Shown here piece by piece: positions 62,297 through 64,000 of a stretch of 64,000 nt of DNA. The first letter of the stretch is position 1, and each line of letters opens with the position of its first letter. This stretch comes from Schaedlerella glycyrrhizinilytica_A (GTDB lineage: Bacteria > Bacillota > Clostridia > Lachnospirales > Lachnospiraceae). Where the stretch lies: the NCBI RefSeq assembly GCF_042852765.1, contig NZ_AP031414.1. One strand, given 5' to 3'. Position numbers and translations under genes: made by a program. The notes beneath the pieces were generated by a model. That model searched no databases and was not told the DNA's origin. It worked only from the letters and a program-made list of their open reading frames with translations.

Positions 62297-62371
62297 TCAT
62301 TTTGGAAAATCCGGTAAAATAACAACAGTCCAGCCTCGCTGTGTATAGTGATAAAAATTATTGAAAACCAT
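62297..62371 (-). CDS. possible 24-residue peptide gene
   Basis: On the minus strand an ATG at 62371 follows AGGAGG by six bases, an ideal ribosome site. A perfect TATAAT lies about 20 bases upstream of the ATG. The frame encodes 24 residues starting MVFNNFYHYTQRGW and ending LPDFPK, an aromatic- and hydrophobic-rich peptide. It ends beside the terminator at 62213. I know no family. Chance occurrence is possible, but the combination of site and -10 is better than expected for noise. Confidence 0.4.
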   Translation of the reverse strand: MVFNNFYHYTQRGWTVVILPDFPK

Positions 62372-62479
62372 AAGGATCCTCCTGCGAAATCTTAATTATA
62401 ATATATATGTATATGCGGAAAGTTTCATCTTTATCATAAAAAATCAGCCGGATCTCATTGTATGTATTGGGTACAGGGA

Positions 62480-62488
62480 TGTTATACT
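62480..62488 (+). promoter_or_regulatory. extended -10 promoter of the integrase gene
   Basis: TGTTATACT is an extended -10; TTGTAT lies 19 bases upstream of the hexamer as a weak -35. It is 27 bases before the ATG. Confidence 0.55.
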
Positions 62489-62514
62489 GGAATGCAAAAA
62501 CAGGAGTGTGAAAA

Positions 62515-63459
62515 ATGAAAAGGGAAGAGTTAAAATTTGAAGATTGGGGAGCAATCTGGCTGAATTACAAGAAAGAGTTTGTAAAGGAATCCACATATGC
62601 GAATTATCTGACGGCGATGGCGAACCACATTATTCCGGCATTTCAGGGAATGAAAATCGAAGAAATCTCAAATCGGGTCATTCAAAAAACAATACTGATG
62701 TGGTCGAAATCCGGTCGAAGAAACCAGTGCGGAGGACTGGCAGTAAAGACGATCAAGGATATGGTTGTGATTTTAAAAATGTGCCTGAAAGATTATGAAG
62801 AGTTTTACGAATTGGACAGCAAAAGCAGAACGGTGAAATATCCGGTACAAAACAGAAGTAATGAGATTGAAGTGTGGTCAAGAGAACAGCAGGATTTTGT
62901 GATGCGGCTGATCCGGGAAAATCTTGGGAATGAAACACTGGGATATGCGATTTCGTTATGTACGGGAATACGGATCGGAGAACTGTGCGCGCTTCAATGG
63001 AATGATATTGATCTGCAGAACCGGATGATTCGGATCAACAAGACGTTGCAGCGTATTTATCTGAAAACAGATGCGGGAAGAGGGATTTCCAAGGTGATCA
63101 TCACGTCTCCAAAATCAGAAAAGTCAATACGGGAAGTGCCGATCTCAAATATTCTGTTTGGATTGTTTTCCGAGATCGGAGAAAAAAGAGGGGATTGTTA
63201 TGTGTTGACGGGAAAAGATACCTATATCGAACCGAGGTTGTATCGAAAGCATTACCGGGATTTTATGGAACGTTATCAGGTGAAACCAATCAAATTTCAT
63301 GCGCTGCGGCATACGTTTGCAACAAGGTGTATTGAGAATGGAGCAGATTATAAAATAGTGAGTGAACTTTTAGGGCATGCTTCGGTAAATCTGACATTGA
63401 ATTTATATGTACATCCAAATCTGGAAGACAAGCGGCGATGTGTTGATTTGATTTGTTGA
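62515..63459 (+). CDS. tyrosine-type site-specific recombinase (phage integrase family)
   Basis: A 314-residue recombinase with a core-binding domain (about 8-100, AIWLNYKKEFVKESTYANYL) and the catalytic domain. The catalytic set is visible: Arg153 in TGIRIGELCALQW, His262 and Arg265 in HALRHTFATRC, His288 in LGHASVNLTL and the nucleophile Tyr298 in NLYVHP. There is no N-terminal arm-binding domain of the lambda type, so it is on the short side. AGGAG at 62502-62506 precedes the ATG. No excisionase, phage or conjugation genes are near within the window, and no att site could be recognised. It may belong to a small element continuing to the right, or act on an invertible segment. Confidence 0.94.
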   Translation: MKREELKFEDWGAIWLNYKKEFVKESTYANYLTAMANHIIPAFQGMKIEEISNRVIQKTILMWSKSGRRNQCGGLAVKTIKDMVVILKMCLKDYEEFYELDSKSRTVKYPVQNRSNEIEVWSREQQDFVMRLIRENLGNETLGYAISLCTGIRIGELCALQWNDIDLQNRMIRINKTLQRIYLKTDAGRGISKVIITSPKSEKSIREVPISNILFGLFSEIGEKRGDCYVLTGKDTYIEPRLYRKHYRDFMERYQVKPIKFHALRHTFATRCIENGADYKIVSELLGHASVNLTLNLYVHPNLEDKRRCVDLIC

Positions 63460-63484
63460 AGCAGAAAACATTTTATGTTATGAT
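63456..63484 (+). promoter_or_regulatory. promoter of the CHAP-type protein gene
   Basis: TTGAAG at 63456-63461 and TATGAT at 63479-63484 are 17 bases apart; TGT before the -10 extends it. The -35 overlaps the integrase stop. An imperfect inverted repeat (63503-63546) lies in the leader. Confidence 0.65.
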
Positions 63485-63586
63485 AGATATGTTTGACAAG
63501 TGGTGTCAGTATGCAATGGATTGTTTTCCCATTTATACGCTGACGCTGCAGAAAGTGGAAAGATAAAAGTACACGAGGAGGAACGA

Positions 63587-64000
63587 ATGCAGAAAATGTG
63601 GGAATATAAACGAATCGGAAAAAGCATGGTATGCCTGTTGGCAGCAGGTGCGTTGACATTTTTCAATATGAATATTGTTATGGCGGCGAATCCGCAGGCT
63701 GTGGTGGAAAAGACAGAAGATGAAAAAGCGCCGAAAGGAATTTTGGGAAATGGAACAAATGGGATTTCCATTGATATTCATGGAGCGGTTTATAAGAACT
63801 ACGCCAAGAAGTCTTATGGAAGCTATGCGTATGGACCGGAGGGATGCGCCTGGTTTGCATCAGCCCGGGCTAGTGAGCTGACGGGGAACGATACACCGAT
63901 CTTTGACGGGATGAATTGGTATCATACATGGTATGACAATTATGGGTATACGCGTGGTCAGAAACCGCATGCGAAAGCATTGGCATGTTATACGGGGCAT
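63587..64000 (+). CDS. secreted CHAP-type cysteine peptidase/amidase, 3' end beyond window
   Basis: The frame is open from the ATG at 63587 (GAGGAGG at 63576-63582) to the window end, giving 138 residues. A signal peptide is evident: a basic start (KRIGKS), hydrophobic MVCLLAAGALTFFNM and a likely cleavage after VMAA. GPEGCAWFASARASELTG around Cys87 has the Cys-x-W-F-x2-x-R pattern of CHAP domains (catalytic Cys in a helix after a Gly-rich turn), and the following segment keeps aromatic-rich sequence. Such enzymes cut cell-wall peptides. The catalytic His would lie beyond the window and is not seen, so the call is provisional. It sits behind its own promoter directly after the integrase. Confidence 0.75.
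   Translation, partial: MQKMWEYKRIGKSMVCLLAAGALTFFNMNIVMAANPQAVVEKTEDEKAPKGILGNGTNGISIDIHGAVYKNYAKKSYGSYAYGPEGCAWFASARASELTGNDTPIFDGMNWYHTWYDNYGYTRGQKPHAKALACYTGH

Overview
The window reads as chromosomal DNA of a low-to-moderate GC Gram-positive anaerobe, most likely a Lachnospiraceae-type Clostridium. This is inferred from strong AGGAGG-type ribosome sites, LytR-CpsA-Psr (LCP) proteins, GlmS and HtrA with Clostridia-like sequences, and decayed AAA-ATPase/PD-(D/E)XK genes of a kind common in gut Clostridia. No rRNA, tRNA or CRISPR array was seen. Almost the whole window is a surface-polysaccharide island of about 60 kb, read nearly entirely on the + strand.

Layout. (1) 65-6242: a rhamnan-type module with two dTDP-rhamnose enzymes (rfbC, rfbD), a Wzm/Wzt-like ABC exporter, a small bitopic protein and a two-domain GT2 glycosyltransferase. 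(2) 6243-6918: a gap with a terminator, the remnant of a recombination-promoting nuclease gene and a large palindromic bidirectional terminator. (3) 6919-9891 on the - strand: a DUF2142 membrane protein and a GT2. (4) 10029-13878: a good promoter and a structured leader, then a WcaJ-like initiating phosphotransferase, a Wzy-like polymerase and a GT2. (5) 13875-17147: an LCP ligase with a repeat tail and a membrane protein with an extremely acidic cytoplasmic tail. (6) 17230-21774: glmS, an HtrA protease and UDP-galactopyranose mutase. (7) 21841-45525: a long operon with a CpsA-like LCP protein, a UDP-sugar 4,6-dehydratase, aminotransferase and PglC-like transferase, many glycosyltransferases, two polymerase-like proteins, a flippase, a second WcaJ-like transferase, an Alg14/Alg13-like pair and a LicD protein. 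(8) 45616-60536: a more AT-rich operon with rfbF-rfbG-rfbH, a ThDP enzyme and a reductase (a predicted yersiniose-like branched sugar pathway), then GT2s, a GH99-like protein, a GT-C-like protein, a pyruvyl transferase, a nitroreductase and a second flippase, closed by a strong terminator. (9) 60581-64000: a broken AAA-ATPase/nuclease gene, a possible 24-residue peptide gene, a solitary tyrosine recombinase and the start of a secreted CHAP-type protein.

How it works together. The three initiating phosphotransferases, three polymerase-like proteins, two flippases and one ABC exporter suggest that at least two, perhaps three, polysaccharides are encoded side by side. Nucleotide sugars implied are dTDP-rhamnose, UDP-galactofuranose, a UDP-4-amino-4,6-dideoxy sugar and a CDP-3,6-dideoxy branched sugar. 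LCP proteins would attach finished chains to the cell wall. All functional calls come from reading motifs; no database search was run.
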